This document shows positions 50,655 to 60,338 of a DNA stretch of 64,000 nt, piece after piece (position 1 is the first letter of the stretch; the number at the start of each line of letters is the position of its first letter). A program made the translations under genes and the position numbers. The DNA lies in contig NZ_JANZYP010000010.1 of assembly GCF_025506355.1 (NCBI RefSeq), forward strand, positions 1 to 64,000, in the 5' to 3' direction. The stretch is from Sphaerisporangium corydalis. Its GTDB lineage: Bacteria; Actinomycetota; Actinomycetes; Streptosporangiales; Streptosporangiaceae. A model generated the notes under the pieces. It ran no database searches. It saw only the letters and a program-made list of their open reading frames with translations, and had not been told where the DNA came from.

Positions 50655-51854
50655 ATGACCGAAACCCCGCTCGCGCCGACCCATATCAGGCGAGACCGCT
50701 TCGACCCCGTCCCCGAGCTGGCCCGGCTGCGGGCCGAGGAGCCGGTCAGCCTCATCCAGTCCGTCTTCGGCCTCGACCGCGAGGCCTGGCTGATCACCCG
50801 GTACGAGGACGTACGCGAGGTGCTGGGGGACGCCTCCCGCTTCAGCAACAAGATGCGGTCCCCCTTCGCGCCCGGATCCGAGCCCGAAGGGCAGGCGTCC
50901 AGGCGGGCCGTGTCGGGCGTGCTCATCGGGTACGACCCGCCGGACCACACCCGGCTCAGGCGCCTGCTCACGCCCGAGTTCACCATGCGGCGGATGCGGC
51001 GGATGGAGCCGCGCGTCGAGGCCATCGTGGCCGAGCACCTCCAGGCGATGGAGGACGCCGGTCCCCCCGCCGACCTGGTGAAGTCCTTCGCGCTGCCCAT
51101 CCCCTCGCTGGTCATCTGCGAGCTGCTCGGCGTGCCGTACGGCGACCGGGAGGCCTTCCAGCGCCGCAGCAGCGCCCGGCTGAACGTCTTCGCCGACCTG
51201 GAGGAGCGGGTGGCGGTGATCGCGGAGTCGCAGGCGTACATGGGCGAGCTGGTGGCGCGGCAGCGGGCGAACCCGGGCGACGACATGATCGGCATGCTGG
51301 TGCGCGAGCACGGCGACCAGATCAGCGACGCCGAGCTGATCGGCGTCTCCGACCTGCTGCTGATCGCCGGTCACGAGACCACCTCCAACATGCTCGGGCT
51401 GGGCACCCTCCTGCTGTTGCTCAACCCTGACCAGCTCGCGCAGGTGCGCGACGGGGACCAGGTCGACCAGGCCGTGGAGGAGCTGCTGCGTTATCTGTCC
51501 ATAGTCCACACGGTCGTCCCCCGCACCGCCAAGGTGGACGTCGAACTGTCCGGCCAGAAGATCAAGGCGGGCGAGACGCTGATGCTCTCGATCCCCTCGG
51601 CCAACCGCGATCCCGCGTTCGGGGAGGACCTCGACCAATTCGACCCGGCCCGCGAGCTGGCGGCGCATCTCGCCTTCGGGCACGGTATCCACCACTGCCT
51701 GGGCGCGCCCCTGGCCCGGATGGAGATGCGCATCGCCTTCCCGGCCTTGCTGAAGCGTTTCCCCTCGCTGCGCCTGGCCGTGCCGGTCGAGGAGATCCCG
51801 TTCCGGTCGTTCTCGGTGGTGTACGGGGTGGAGTCCCTGCCGGTGGCCTGGTGA
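50655..51854 (+). CDS. Cytochrome P450
   Basis: 399-aa soluble bacterial P450. I-helix oxygen motif IAGHETTSNML, ExxR in VEELLRYL, and heme-ligand loop FGHGIHHCLGAPLAR with the thiolate Cys. Overall features resemble CYP105/CYP107-like enzymes. No ferredoxin gene is adjacent, so it must borrow redox partners. GAAAGGA precedes the ATG; divergent TetR next door. Confidence 0.95.
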   Translation: MTETPLAPTHIRRDRFDPVPELARLRAEEPVSLIQSVFGLDREAWLITRYEDVREVLGDASRFSNKMRSPFAPGSEPEGQASRRAVSGVLIGYDPPDHTRLRRLLTPEFTMRRMRRMEPRVEAIVAEHLQAMEDAGPPADLVKSFALPIPSLVICELLGVPYGDREAFQRRSSARLNVFADLEERVAVIAESQAYMGELVARQRANPGDDMIGMLVREHGDQISDAELIGVSDLLLIAGHETTSNMLGLGTLLLLLNPDQLAQVRDGDQVDQAVEELLRYLSIVHTVVPRTAKVDVELSGQKIKAGETLMLSIPSANRDPAFGEDLDQFDPARELAAHLAFGHGIHHCLGAPLARMEMRIAFPALLKRFPSLRLAVPVEEIPFRSFSVVYGVESLPVAW

Positions 51855-51993
51855 GAGTCCCTTTCCCTCGCCGGTTCTCCGCCCGGCGCGAGGCCGGGCG
51901 GGGGGCTGTGGGCGACATTTGCTGAAATGTCGTCTGACCTCTCGGCGGGTGGCCCGGTTTGGAACAATCACGCTGGTCGGCGATGCTGGTGAG

Positions 51994-53019
51994 GTGTCAA
52001 CTCTGACTCCCTCGTTCGCCGGGGTCGCGTCATCGAACGCGACCCTGCGGGCATTCCTGCAGGGCCTTCCCGGGGTCGATCGCGTGGGCGCCGACCAGCG
52101 CGCCGCGATGCTCGCCACCCGTTCCATCAAGACCACCGCCAAGGCACAGGCCATCGACCTGGCCATCTCCATGGTCGACCTGACCACTCTGGAGGGCGCG
52201 GACACCGCGGGCAAGGTGCGCGCGATGTGCGCCAAGGCCGTACAGCCCGATCCCGGCGACCCCTCCGTCCCCAAGGTGGCCGCCGTGTGCGTCTACCCGG
52301 ACATGGTCGCGGGCGCCGTACAGGCGGTCGGGCGGTCCGGTGTGCGGGTGGCCAGTGTCGCCACTGCCTTCCCCAGCGGCAGGTCCTCCCTCGACGTCAA
52401 GGTGACCGACACCGCGTTCGCCGTGGCCGCCGGGGCCGACGAGATCGACATGGTGATCGACCGGGGCGCCTTCCTGTCCGGCGACTACCGCAAGGTCTTC
52501 GAGGAGATCGTCGCGATCAAGGCCGCCTGCGCCCGCGAAGGCGGGCCGTCGGGGAACGGGACCGCCAAGTCCGGGAACGGGGCCGCCAAGAAGGGTTCCC
52601 CCGCCAAGGGCGACGCCCACCTGAAGGTCATCCTGGAGACCGGCGAGCTCGCGACGTACGACAACGTGCGGCGGGCGTCCTGGCTGGCGATGCTGGCCGG
52701 GGCCGATTTCATCAAGACCTCCACCGGCAAGGTCTCCCCGGCGGCCACCCTCCCGGTCACGCTGGTGATGCTGGAGGCCGTGCGCGACTTCCGCGCCCAG
52801 ACCGGGCGCATGGTCGGGGTCAAGCCCGCCGGCGGCATCCGCACCACCAAGGACGCCGTCAAGTACCTCGTGCTGGTCAACGAGACCGCGGGCCCCGACT
52901 GGCTGGACCCCGAATGGTTCAGGCTCGGCGCCTCCAGCGTGCTCAACGACCTGCTGATGCAGCGCCAGAAGATGGCGACCGGGCGCTACGCCGGTCCTGA
53001 CTACTTCACCCTCGACTGA
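51994..53019 (+). CDS. deoC: Deoxyribose-phosphate aldolase
   Basis: ~341-aa DeoC, which cleaves 2-deoxyribose 5-phosphate to glyceraldehyde 3-phosphate and acetaldehyde. The Schiff-base Lys is in DFIKTSTGKVS and a catalytic Lys in GVKPAGGIRT; RSIKTTAKAQAIDLAI marks the actinobacterial long form. GTG 51994 starts at the family's usual N-terminus; the open frame begins at 51919. A ~25-residue Gly/Ala/Lys insert (NGTAKSGNGAAKKGSPAKGD) sits between two conserved strands. Co-directional with two aldehyde dehydrogenase genes, which could consume the acetaldehyde. Confidence 0.93.
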   Translation: MSTLTPSFAGVASSNATLRAFLQGLPGVDRVGADQRAAMLATRSIKTTAKAQAIDLAISMVDLTTLEGADTAGKVRAMCAKAVQPDPGDPSVPKVAAVCVYPDMVAGAVQAVGRSGVRVASVATAFPSGRSSLDVKVTDTAFAVAAGADEIDMVIDRGAFLSGDYRKVFEEIVAIKAACAREGGPSGNGTAKSGNGAAKKGSPAKGDAHLKVILETGELATYDNVRRASWLAMLAGADFIKTSTGKVSPAATLPVTLVMLEAVRDFRAQTGRMVGVKPAGGIRTTKDAVKYLVLVNETAGPDWLDPEWFRLGASSVLNDLLMQRQKMATGRYAGPDYFTLD

Positions 53020-53029
53020 GGCGGGCCCC

Positions 53030-54460
53030 ATGTTCGAATACGCACCGGCGCCCGAGTCGCGGGACATCGTCGACATCCGCCCCTCCTACGGCCTGTTCAT
53101 CAACGGCGAGTGGGTCGACTCCCTGGGGGACGAGCGCGACAAGACCGTCAACCCGGCGAGCGAGGAGGTGCTCGCGGAGTTCACCCTCGCGAGCGAGGCC
53201 GACGTCGACCGGGCCGTCTCGGCCGCGCGCAAGGCCTACGAGTCGGTCTGGGGCCAGCTCCCGGGCCGCGAGCGCGCCAAATACCTGTTCCGGATCGCCC
53301 GCATCATCCAGGAGCGCTCGCGCGAGCTGGCGGTGCTGGAGTCCCTGGACAACGGCAAGCCGATCCGCGAGTCGCGCGACGTGGACCTTCCCCTGGTCGC
53401 GGCGCACTTCTTCTACTACGCCGGCTGGGCCGACAAGCTGGAGCACGCCGGGCTCGGCGCCGACCCCCGGGCGCTCGGGGTGGCCGCGCAGGTCATCCCG
53501 TGGAACTTCCCGCTGCTCATGCTCGCCTGGAAGATCGCCCCGGCGCTGGCCTGCGGCAACACCGTGGTGCTCAAGCCCGCGGAGACCACGCCGCTGACCG
53601 CGCTCGCGTTCGCCGAGATCTGCCGCCAGGCCGACCTGCCCCCGGGCGTGGTCAACATCGTGACGGGCGCCGGGGCCACCGGTCAGGCGCTGGTCGGCCA
53701 CCCCGACGTCGACAAGGTCGCCTTCACCGGCTCCACCGAGGTCGGCCGCATGATCGCCCGCTCGGTGGCCGGGACTCGCAAGAAGGTGACGCTAGAGCTC
53801 GGCGGCAAGGCCGCCAACATCGTGTTCGACGACGCCGCGCTCGACCAGGCCGTCGAGGGCATCGTCAACGGCATCTTCTTCAACCAGGGCCACGTCTGCT
53901 GCGCGGGCTCACGGCTGCTGGTCCAGGAGTCGATCGAGACCGAGCTGCTCGACGCGCTCAAGCGCCGCCTCTCGACGCTGCGGCTGGGCGACCCGCTCGA
54001 CAAGAACACCGACATCGGCGCGATCAACTCGGCGGCCCAGCTCGCGAAGATCAGGTCGCTGACCGAGGCGGGGGAGCAGGAGGGCGCCGAGCGCTGGTCC
54101 CCGTCCTGCCCGATCCCGGACAAGGGCTACTGGTTCCCGCCGACCCTGTTCACCGGCGTCGCCCAGTCCCACAGGATCGCCCGGGAGGAGATCTTCGGCC
54201 CCGTGCTGTCGGTCCTCACCTTCCGCACCCCGGCCGAGGCCGTCGAGAAGGCCAACAACAGCCCGTACGGCCTGTCCGCGGGGGTGTGGACCGAGAAGGG
54301 GTCCCGCATCCTGTGGATGGCCGACAAGCTCCGCGCCGGCGTCGTCTGGGCCAACACCTTCAACCGCTTCGACCCCACCTCGCCGTTCGGCGGCTACAAG
54401 GAGTCCGGATACGGCCGCGAGGGCGGCAGGCATGGACTGGAGGCGTATCTCGATGTCTGA
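53030..54460 (+). CDS. Aldehyde dehydrogenase
   Basis: 476-aa ALDH with the complete active site: PWNFPLLMLAWK, catalytic Glu in LELGGKAANIVF, catalytic Cys in NQGHVCCAGSR, and NAD-binding GSTEVGR. It starts 10 bases after deoC and probably oxidises acetaldehyde or another aldehyde released by deoxyribose breakdown. C-terminal GGYKESGYGREGG is intact. Confidence 0.95.
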   Translation: MFEYAPAPESRDIVDIRPSYGLFINGEWVDSLGDERDKTVNPASEEVLAEFTLASEADVDRAVSAARKAYESVWGQLPGRERAKYLFRIARIIQERSRELAVLESLDNGKPIRESRDVDLPLVAAHFFYYAGWADKLEHAGLGADPRALGVAAQVIPWNFPLLMLAWKIAPALACGNTVVLKPAETTPLTALAFAEICRQADLPPGVVNIVTGAGATGQALVGHPDVDKVAFTGSTEVGRMIARSVAGTRKKVTLELGGKAANIVFDDAALDQAVEGIVNGIFFNQGHVCCAGSRLLVQESIETELLDALKRRLSTLRLGDPLDKNTDIGAINSAAQLAKIRSLTEAGEQEGAERWSPSCPIPDKGYWFPPTLFTGVAQSHRIAREEIFGPVLSVLTFRTPAEAVEKANNSPYGLSAGVWTEKGSRILWMADKLRAGVVWANTFNRFDPTSPFGGYKESGYGREGGRHGLEAYLDV

Positions 54461-54654
54461 GCCCTGTGAGCACCGCCGGGCACCCCGCAGATCCCGCCGG
54501 GGGCAGGCCACGCGCGGGCACTCCTTCGCGCGGGCCGGCCGCACGACCACGACCGGCCGCCAGGGCTGGTTCGCCCACCGCTGCGGGGTGAGCCGCTGCC
54601 GCCAGGTGTTCGCGCCGGTACGGCTCTCGCCGGAAGAGATGACCTGGAGAGGCG

Positions 54655-55527
54655 ATGACTGAGCCCAGCAGGCTCGCCGTACGCAAGACGTACAAGCTGT
54701 ACATCGGCGGGGCGTTCCCGCGTTCGGAGAGCGGAAGGTCCTACGTGGTGACCTCCTCCAAGGGCGACTTCCTCGCCAACGCCTCCCGGGCCTCGCGCAA
54801 GGACGCCCGCGACGCGGTGCAGGCGGCCCGCAAGGCCTTCCCCGGCTGGTCGGGCGCCACAGCGTACAACCGGGGGCAGATCCTCTACCGCGTCGCCGAG
54901 ATGCTGGAGGGGCGCCGCGCCCAGTTCGTCGCCGAGCTGGTCGACGCCGACGGGGTGTCGGCGCGCAAGGCGGGCGAGCTGGCCGACGCGACCGTGGACC
55001 GGCTGGTCTGGTACGCGGGCTGGTCGGACAAGATCGGGGCGGTGCGCGGTGCGGCGAACCCGGTCGCCGGGCCCTACTTCAACCTGTCCACCACCGAGCC
55101 GACCGGCGTGGTCGCCGTGGTGGCACCGCAGGGCGCGCCGCTGCTCGGCCTGATCTCGGTGATCGCCCCGGTGATCGTCACGGGGAACACCTGCGTGGTG
55201 GTCGCCTCCGAGCGCGCGCCGCTTCCGGCGATCACTTTGGCCGAGGTGCTGGCGACCTCCGACCTGCCGGGCGGCGTGGTCAACCTGCTGACCGGCGCGG
55301 CGCCCGAGCTGGCGCCGTGGCTGGCGTCCCACATGGACGTCAACGCGATCGACCTGACCGGCTGCGCCGCCGAACTCGCGGTGACCTGCGAACAACAGGC
55401 CGCCGAGAACCTCAAACGCGTCCTGCGCCCCCCGAACGCCACCCCCGACTGGCTGGCCACCCCCGGCCTCGACCGCATGACCGCCTTCCTGGAGACCAAG
55501 ACCGTCTGGCACCCCACCGGCATCTGA
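54655..55527 (+). CDS. Truncated aldehyde dehydrogenase-like protein (no catalytic residues)
   Basis: 290-aa protein with the N-terminal NAD-binding half of an ALDH (YKLYIGGAFPRSESGRSY, VAVVAPQGAPLLGLISVIAP, NTCVVVASERAPLPAITLAE). It ends before any catalytic Cys or the LELGG Glu segment. Its end (AFLETKTVWHPTGI) resembles an ALDH C-terminus, so the middle is missing rather than the end. It may be a structural partner of the full ALDH 195 bases upstream or a decayed duplicate; clean reading frame and codon use favour a maintained gene. Confidence 0.85.
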   Translation: MTEPSRLAVRKTYKLYIGGAFPRSESGRSYVVTSSKGDFLANASRASRKDARDAVQAARKAFPGWSGATAYNRGQILYRVAEMLEGRRAQFVAELVDADGVSARKAGELADATVDRLVWYAGWSDKIGAVRGAANPVAGPYFNLSTTEPTGVVAVVAPQGAPLLGLISVIAPVIVTGNTCVVVASERAPLPAITLAEVLATSDLPGGVVNLLTGAAPELAPWLASHMDVNAIDLTGCAAELAVTCEQQAAENLKRVLRPPNATPDWLATPGLDRMTAFLETKTVWHPTGI

Positions 55528-55580
55528 GCCCCGGCCCGCCGGCTCACCGCCGGCCCGGCGTCCGAACCCGGCCGGGCGGT

Positions 55581-58067
55581 TCACCGTGGCCGGGGGTTCT
55601 TGGTACGGCGGGTGGGGACGGCGGTGAGGGGGTCTTCCGGCCAGGGGTGGCGGGGGTAGCGGCCGCGGAGTTCGGCGCGTACGGCGCGGTAGCCGTCGCG
55701 CCAGAAGGACGCCAGGTCGGCGGTGACGGCGGCCGGGCGGCCCGCGGGGGACAGCAGGTGGACCACCAGCGGCACCCCGGCGACGCTGGGCGCGGCGTCC
55801 CAGCCGAACAGCTCCTGGAGCTTGGCGGCCAGCACGGGCTGGTCGCCGGAGTAGTCCAGCCGGATCCGCGACCCCGTCGGTACGGTGATCCGTTCGGGGG
55901 CCACCTCGTCCAGGCGGAGCTGCCAGGTCAGCAGCCGGCGGAGCGCCGCCGTCACGTCGACCCGTTCCAGGTCGGCGCGGCGGCGCAGGCGGGGCAGGGG
56001 CAGCCAGGAGGCGGCCGCGGCGAGCAGGCCGGCGTCGGACACGTCCGGCCAGGGGGCGCCCAGCACGCGGTGGCAGAACGCCATGCGGTCGCGCAGGGCC
56101 ACCGCGTCCGGGGTCCAGCGCAGCAGTGACAGCCCTTCCTGGCGCAGCCCGGACAGGATGGCCTCGCCGACGTCGGCGTCACGCAGCGGGACCGAGGACA
56201 GCTCGACCGCGCCCAGGCGCTCCACCCGCCGGGCCACGACGTCGCCGTCCCAGCGGACCTCCTCGGTCACCTGGTGGAACGGCCGCGCGGCCTCCCTGGC
56301 CACGTCCTCGTCGATGACGACGGCCTGCCTGATCCTGGCGGAGGCGGCGCCGGCCGGGCGGTCGGCCACGGCGATGGCCAGCCATTCGGCCGAGGCGAGG
56401 TGGGAGTCCCGGGGCAGGGTCGCGGCCGTGCCAGAGACCATGAGGTACCCGCCGGAGCGGCGGCGGGCCACCCGCTCGGGATAGGCCAGCGCCACCACCA
56501 TCCCCGCCACCACATCATCACTCCCACCATGCCCACTCACCCGGCTCCCGGCCCGGTTTCCGCCGCTTCGGGCGTGGGTGTCGGTGCCGTTCGTGGGCTC
56601 GGCGCCGCTTCTGAGGGACTGGGTCAGGCGGCGGGTCTCCTTGCGCCAGTCCTTCCAGTCGTTCCTCCGGGCCTCGCGCCACACCGCCACCAGGTCGTCG
56701 GGCGCGGAGTGGGGGAGGTCGCCGGACAGCAGCGCCACCACCTCGGCCGCCGCCGGGGGGCCGTCGATCAGGGCGCGGGCGAGCCGGGGGTGGACGCCGA
56801 CGCCGGCCATCCGGCGCCCGCGCGCGGTGACGCGGCCGTCCTCCAGGGCGCCGAGCGCGTGCAGCGTACGGCCGGCGACGGCCATGGACGCGGCGGGCGG
56901 CGGGTCGAGCAGCGACAAGGTCGAGGCGTCGGGGGTGCCCCAGAGGGCGGCCTGGAGGGCGAACCCCGTCAGGTCGGCCAGCGCGATCTCCGGTTGAGCG
57001 TGGTCGGGCAGCCGGTCGTGCTCGGCCGACGTCCAGCACCGGTAGACGGTGCCCGGCGCCTCGCGACCGGCCCGCCCGGCCCGCTGGGTGGCGGACGCCT
57101 TCGACACCCGCACCGTCGTGAGCGACCCGAGCCCCCTGCCCTGGTCGGTGCGCGGCTCGCGCGCCAGCCCGGCGTCCACCACCACCCGGACCCCGGGGAC
57201 GGTCAGGCTGGACTCCGCCACGGACGTCGCGATGATGACCCGCCGCCGCCGGCCCCGCGCCAGCACCTCGTCCAGGGTGCCGGCCTTGCCGTGGACCTGC
57301 AGGACGTCGGTGCCGGGAAGGTCGCCCAGCGCGCCGGCCACCCTCGCGATCTCCCCGACCCCCGGCAGGAAGCAGAGCACGTCGCCGGTCCGTTCGGCCA
57401 GGGCCCGGCGGACGACCCCGGCGACGTGCGCGAGCAGGGCGGGGTCGACGCGCATCCCGTGCGGGGGCGTCACGGGCCTTTCGGGGGGTGCCCAGACGAC
57501 CTCGACCGGGTGGGACGTGCCCGCCGCGCGCACGACGGGCGCGTCGCCGAGGAGCCGAGCCCAGGGGGCGGCGTCGGCGGTGGCCGAGGTGGCGACGAGC
57601 AGCAGTTCGGGGCGGATGGTGGCCCGGACGTCCAGCAGGAACGCGAGCGCGGTGTCGGCGTCCAGGTGGCGCTCGTGGCACTCGTCGAGCAGGACGGCGT
57701 CGATCCCGTCGAGGCCGGGGTCGCGCTGGAGGCGCTGGAGCAGCACCCCGGTCGTCATGACCTGCACGTGCCTGCCGGGACGGTGCTCGCCGCGTACGGT
57801 GAAGCCGACCTCCTGGCCGACCTCGGACCCGAGGAGCCACGCCATGCGGCGGGCGGCGGCGCGGGTCGCGATGCGCCGGGGCTCGGCCACGATCACCCGC
57901 CGCCGTGGGCCGTCCCCGTCGAGGCCGGCCAGCACGAGCGGGACCAGGGTGGTCTTCCCGGTGCCTGGGGGCGCGGTGAGGACGGCGGCGCCGCCGTCGC
58001 GCAGGGCCGCGAGCAGCTCCGGCAGGGCGTGCCTGACGGGCAGGCCGTCCGTCCGAGCGTCGTCCAC
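55581..58067 (-). CDS. hrpB: ATP-dependent helicase HrpB
   Basis: 828-aa DEAH-box helicase. Motif I APPGTGKTTLVPL, Ia EPRRIATRAAARRMA, II DECHERHLD, III VATSATAD, V-VI TSVAESSLTVPGVR and QRAGRAGREAPG are in order, followed by HA2/winged-helix and a C-terminal HrpB domain. GTG 58067 has GGGAGG eight bases upstream; the frame opens at 58097. Length is normal for HrpB. Confidence 0.95.
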   Translation of the reverse strand: MDDARTDGLPVRHALPELLAALRDGGAAVLTAPPGTGKTTLVPLVLAGLDGDGPRRRVIVAEPRRIATRAAARRMAWLLGSEVGQEVGFTVRGEHRPGRHVQVMTTGVLLQRLQRDPGLDGIDAVLLDECHERHLDADTALAFLLDVRATIRPELLLVATSATADAAPWARLLGDAPVVRAAGTSHPVEVVWAPPERPVTPPHGMRVDPALLAHVAGVVRRALAERTGDVLCFLPGVGEIARVAGALGDLPGTDVLQVHGKAGTLDEVLARGRRRRVIIATSVAESSLTVPGVRVVVDAGLAREPRTDQGRGLGSLTTVRVSKASATQRAGRAGREAPGTVYRCWTSAEHDRLPDHAQPEIALADLTGFALQAALWGTPDASTLSLLDPPPAASMAVAGRTLHALGALEDGRVTARGRRMAGVGVHPRLARALIDGPPAAAEVVALLSGDLPHSAPDDLVAVWREARRNDWKDWRKETRRLTQSLRSGAEPTNGTDTHARSGGNRAGSRVSGHGGSDDVVAGMVVALAYPERVARRRSGGYLMVSGTAATLPRDSHLASAEWLAIAVADRPAGAASARIRQAVVIDEDVAREAARPFHQVTEEVRWDGDVVARRVERLGAVELSSVPLRDADVGEAILSGLRQEGLSLLRWTPDAVALRDRMAFCHRVLGAPWPDVSDAGLLAAAASWLPLPRLRRRADLERVDVTAALRRLLTWQLRLDEVAPERITVPTGSRIRLDYSGDQPVLAAKLQELFGWDAAPSVAGVPLVVHLLSPAGRPAAVTADLASFWRDGYRAVRAELRGRYPRHPWPEDPLTAVPTRRTKNPRPR

Positions 58068-58339
58068 AGCAGTGCCCTCCCGGCGGTCTCCCCGCACACG
58101 AGGCTATGCCGTCGGCCCGTCGGCGGAGACCACGGCCGATCCGGTCGTAGGGCGCCAAACGGGAGGAACTACCATATGACATCTAATGACTAACTATGGT
58201 GAACTTTGGCTGACCGCAGGTCGGCCGGTCCGGGACCGGGACCTTGCGGGAAACCGGAAACATCCGGACCGGCAACTGTCGCGATCCGGCACTCGCCCGG
58301 CGCTCCCGTGAACGTCATGATCCTCACGAGGAGGCGTTG

Positions 58340-59398
58340 ATGGCGTGTCATACCTTGGTGGCCCCCGCCTACGAGCCGGAGGTGACCGCCCCGCTCAGCG
58401 ACCCCCCGCCGGCCGGGCCCGCGCGGCGTACCGGCGCCGGACGGCGGGCGCTCACCCGGGCGCTGGTCGCCGCGGCCGTGGTCGCGGTGGTCGTGCTCTT
58501 CCGCGACCGGCTGCCCAGCCCGGGCGAGGTCTGGCGCCTGATCACCGCCGCGCACCCCGGCTGGCTCATCGTCGCGGTGCTGGCCGAGTCGGCGTCCATG
58601 CGGGCCTTCGCCCGGCTGATCCGCCACCTGCTGGTCGCGGGTGGCGCCCGGCTGACGCTTCCCCGCGCCCTAGCGGTCACCTACGCGCGCAACGCGGTGT
58701 CCAACTCGCTGCCCGGCGGCCAGGTGCTCAGCGTGGCCTACACGACGCGGCAACTGCGGCGCCTGGGCGCCTCGACCCCGCTGATCGCCGCGACGCTGCT
58801 GCTGACCGGCGTCTTCTCCACGCTGACCTTCATCGCGCTCGGCGCCGTCGCGCTGGTCGCCGAGCCCGCGACCCGGGTCACGGCGCTGTGGGGCTTCCTG
58901 GCCGCCGGGCTCGTCGCCGCGGCCCTGGTGCGCTTCCGCCCGAGGTGGCCGGGACGGTGGCTCGCCGGGCGCGGCGCCAGGACGGCGGCGGTGCTCGCAC
59001 AGATCAAGGGCGCGCGGGCGGCGATCTCGCTGACCCCGCGCGACCGTCTCACGCTGCCCGCGCTCGCCCTGCTGAACTGGCTGCTCGACCTGGCGTGCCT
59101 GGCGGCGGTCTGCGCCGCCGCGGGCGTCTCGGTCGGCCCCCACACGGTGCTGCTCGGCTACGTCGCGGCCAAGGCCGCGGGCGTGCTGGCGCTGGTGCCA
59201 GGCGGGCTCGGCGTCGCGGAGGTCGGCATGGCCGCGACCTTCGTCAGCGCGGGGATGACGGGGGTGGCCGCGGCCGCCGTGGTGGCGGTCTACCGCCTGA
59301 TCTCCTACTGGGCGGTGCTGATCGTGGGGTGGACCGCCTGGCTGGCGCTCGGCCTCATCGTGCCTGGAGGGCGTCCAGAGCGACGGCCATCGCGATGA
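58340..59398 (+). CDS. Lysylphosphatidylglycerol synthase TM-family (UPF0104) protein
   Basis: 352-aa protein with about eight membrane helices (ALVAAAVVAVVVLF, WLIVAVLAESASMRAFARLI, LIAATLLLTGVFSTLTFIAL, ALALLNWLLDLACLAAVCAA, AAGVLALVPGGLGVAEVGMA, ISYWAVLIVGWTAWLALGLI). NSLPGGQVLS and VPGGLGVAE are conserved marks of the UPF0104/AglD flippase-like family. No synthase domain is attached. ATG 58340 has GAGGAGG upstream. Its 3' end overlaps the convergent LURP-like gene by 44 bases. Confidence 0.88.
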   Translation: MACHTLVAPAYEPEVTAPLSDPPPAGPARRTGAGRRALTRALVAAAVVAVVVLFRDRLPSPGEVWRLITAAHPGWLIVAVLAESASMRAFARLIRHLLVAGGARLTLPRALAVTYARNAVSNSLPGGQVLSVAYTTRQLRRLGASTPLIAATLLLTGVFSTLTFIALGAVALVAEPATRVTALWGFLAAGLVAAALVRFRPRWPGRWLAGRGARTAAVLAQIKGARAAISLTPRDRLTLPALALLNWLLDLACLAAVCAAAGVSVGPHTVLLGYVAAKAAGVLALVPGGLGVAEVGMAATFVSAGMTGVAAAAVVAVYRLISYWAVLIVGWTAWLALGLIVPGGRPERRPSR

Positions 59399-59945
59399 CC
59401 AGCCGCCGGTCGAGGCGGGGGTCCTGGATGTCCACGAGGTAGCGGTCGCGAAGCCCCCACTTGCGGTCCACGGAGAACGCGATCTGGGCGCCCGCCTTGA
59501 AGTCGAAGTGGTACGGCAGCCACGACAGCGAGTCGACGAACCGCCGCAGCAGGCTGACGAAGACGTTGCGCTCCTGGCCGGTGAACGTCGTCATTCCCGG
59601 CTGCTGGAAATGCCAGGTCGAGCGGATGAGCGACGCGGCGAACTCCTTCTTGAAGAACCCGATCGGCTGCCCGGCGTGGTCCAAGATGTCGTATCCGCTG
59701 CCGAGGTCGATCACCTTGCGCGCCTTGAACCCGGCGAGCACGAACTGCCGCGTGTCGTCGGTGTACAGGGTGACCTGCTCCTTGAACGCCATCCGCTTCT
59801 GCTCGGCGAAGGCGACCATCGGACCTTCCGACCCGTCGGGCTGTTCCAGATGGACCACATAACGGTTCACCATCATGGTGATCTTCTGGCGAACGAGCAG
59901 GCGGCGCTGCGCCTGCAGGGTTGGGAGGTCCACTTTGCTCTCCAT
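59355..59945 (-). CDS. LURP-one-related/scramblase-like protein
   Basis: 196-aa protein of the phospholipid-scramblase/LURP-one beta-barrel fold (QKITMMVNRYVVHLEQ, MAFAEQKRM-like segment, GSGYDILDHAGQPIGFFKKE, IAFSVDRKWGLRDRYLVDIQ). Short, normal for the family; function unknown, possibly membrane-associated. It converges with the UPF0104 gene. Confidence 0.85.
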   Translation of the reverse strand: MESKVDLPTLQAQRRLLVRQKITMMVNRYVVHLEQPDGSEGPMVAFAEQKRMAFKEQVTLYTDDTRQFVLAGFKARKVIDLGSGYDILDHAGQPIGFFKKEFAASLIRSTWHFQQPGMTTFTGQERNVFVSLLRRFVDSLSWLPYHFDFKAGAQIAFSVDRKWGLRDRYLVDIQDPRLDRRLVIAMAVALDALQAR

Positions 59946-60091
59946 CGTCAGGGGATTGCCACCCTAAGGGTTTTACCGCGCGTGCATCGCGTGCCTCGCA
60001 CGGTGAACCGTACGACGAATGACTTTCCCGGAACGGGGCAGGGGACTCGATCGTTGGGAGCAATGAGAAGCCAACCGGGGGAGGAGACTCT

Positions 60092-60283
60092 ATGTACAGG
60101 TCGAGAGAGCACAAGATGATCGCGGGTGTCTGCGGCGGCATCGCGGAGAGCTGGGGCTGGACGCCCACGATGGTGCGTCTCTTGTTCCTGCTGTCCTGCA
60201 TCCTGCCCGGGCCGCAGTTCATCATCTACCTCATCATGTGGGCCTTCATTCCCAAGGCCCCGGCCGTTTCCGGCCGGTACTGA
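60092..60283 (+). CDS. PspC-domain small membrane protein
   Basis: 63-aa PspC-type protein: YRSREHKMIAGVCGGIAESW and a membrane helix (LFLLSCILPGPQFIIYLIMW). In this family the domain is linked to envelope-stress responses. GGGGGAGGAG precedes the ATG. Confidence 0.92.
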   Translation: MYRSREHKMIAGVCGGIAESWGWTPTMVRLLFLLSCILPGPQFIIYLIMWAFIPKAPAVSGRY

Positions 60284-60338
60284 GCCCGCCGCCCATCGGG
60301 CGCCATAAACGTCCACTCGTAGGACGTATGCTCGACAT

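Noticed and set aside
54453-54662. 69-codon frame bridging the two aldehyde dehydrogenase genes
   Set aside because: It overlaps both neighbours neatly, but the Arg-rich product has no domain and no ribosome site; likely chance in a 195-base gap.
56274-58193. 639-codon plus-strand frame opposite hrpB
   Set aside because: Low-complexity Gly/Arg/Val composition, no ribosome site, fully covered by the helicase gene on the other strand.
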